From Bacillota bacterium (GTDB taxonomy: Bacteria > Bacillota > Clostridia > Christensenellales > Aristaeellaceae), in the NCBI GenBank assembly GCA_023435435.1, contig JAEYRW010000050.1, forward strand, positions 1 to 6,612: 6,612 nucleotides of DNA, given 5' to 3'. The translations under genes were made by a program, and so were the position numbers. The notes beneath the pieces are model-generated. The model had not been told where the DNA came from. It saw nothing but the letters and a program-made list of their open reading frames with translations, and did no database searches. The number at the start of each line of letters is the position of its first letter. Position 1 is the first letter of the stretch. Below, piece after piece: positions 6,010 to 6,612 of this stretch.

Positions 6010-6612
6010 ATGAAAATTCAAAGGCTCACAGACCCGGCGTTCGAAAAGTACGGCAAGGTGGTCGATTTCATCGACACGGCCGCGCTCGGGAAGGCCATGG
6101 AACAAACCGAGGCGCCGGATGGGGTGGTTTACGTGCCCTCGGCGCCCGCGCTGGAGGCGACGGACGCGTTTCAGGCGCTGTCCCAGCAATTCTACGGCGG
6201 CATGCCCATCCAGATCGGCTACTGCAACGGCAAAAACCACACGCTCAACGCCGTGGAATACCACCGCGACAGCGAGCTCAACTACGCACTGACCGACATC
6301 ATCCTGCTGATCGGCTCACAGCAGGACGTCGATCCGGCGGACTTTACCTACGACACGGCCAAAATGGAGGCATTTCTCGCCCCCGCCAGTACCCTCGTCG
6401 AGTTCTACGCGACCACGCTCCATTACGCCCCCATCAGCGTGGGCGACGCCTTCTTCAAGGTCGCCGTCGTGCTTCCCAGGGGCACCAACGAACCTCTCGC
6501 CTTTGCCCCCGCGAAGCAAGGCGAACCCAAACTCCTCACCGCAACCAACAAGTGGCTCATCGCGCATCCCGAAAGCGGCATCGAAGGCGCACACCCGGGG
6601 CTCGTGGGGGAG
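6010..6612 (+). CDS. DUF4867 family protein, 3' end outside the window
   Basis: 201 residues are present with no stop before the window edge. ATG 6010 follows GGAGG at 5997-6001 by 8 bases; another ATG at 6005 is out of frame and stops at once. Recognised landmarks of the DUF4867 family are YGGMPIQIGYCNG (62-74), NAVEYHRDSELN (80-91), a DFTYDT segment (111-116), EFYATTLHYAP (131-141) and NKWLIAHPE near the end. The beta-rich pattern with E83, H85, E89 and later H138 looks like a cupin-type metal site, which I infer rather than know. The family has no established reaction; as I recall, members often lie near sugar-metabolism genes, but no such neighbour is visible here. It is transcribed divergently from argG with its own promoter, so a link to arginine synthesis is not implied. 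Confidence 0.85.
   Translation, partial: MKIQRLTDPAFEKYGKVVDFIDTAALGKAMEQTEAPDGVVYVPSAPALEATDAFQALSQQFYGGMPIQIGYCNGKNHTLNAVEYHRDSELNYALTDIILLIGSQQDVDPADFTYDTAKMEAFLAPASTLVEFYATTLHYAPISVGDAFFKVAVVLPRGTNEPLAFAPAKQGEPKLLTATNKWLIAHPESGIEGAHPGLVGE

Overview
The window looks like chromosomal DNA of a GC-rich anaerobic member of the Bacillota (Clostridia, probably near the Oscillospirales or Christensenellales). The basis is gene content: a thioredoxin-reductase-like flavoprotein without NADPH motifs, a DUF4867 protein, strong GGAGG-type ribosome binding sites, TTG/GTG starts and consensus sigma-A promoters. This is inference; no rRNA or marker gene is present. I see no tRNA, rRNA, insertion sequence or CRISPR array.

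Left part (1-2121, + strand): after about 150 bases without a supported gene comes a decayed Nudix hydrolase gene. It has two single-base frameshifts and a Nudix box stripped of most catalytic glutamates. An intact thioredoxin-reductase-like flavoprotein follows, then a P-loop kinase of the chloramphenicol phosphotransferase (CPT)-like family, and a weak terminator-like hairpin.

Middle part (2200-3040, + strand): a perfect extended -10 promoter drives two small membrane-anchored coiled-coil proteins with near-identical translation start regions. The second carries a Pro/Thr-rich tail of 4-residue units. A strong intrinsic terminator closes the unit, back to back with the argH terminator on the other strand.

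Right part (3045-6612): argG and argH lie on the - strand and encode the last two steps of arginine synthesis (citrulline plus aspartate to argininosuccinate, then to arginine plus fumarate). A textbook sigma-A promoter and a good ARG-box candidate precede argG. The 155-base argG-argH spacer is unusual: it holds two strong palindromes, a candidate argH promoter in an AT-rich island, and a short Arg-rich reading frame overlapping the argH start. Divergent from argG, with its own promoter, is a DUF4867 gene that runs off the window end.

The observations most worth a second look are the eroded Nudix gene, the reductase without NADPH motifs, the paired small coiled-coil membrane proteins, and the structured argG-argH spacer. 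I do not see a clear, wholly new multi-gene system.
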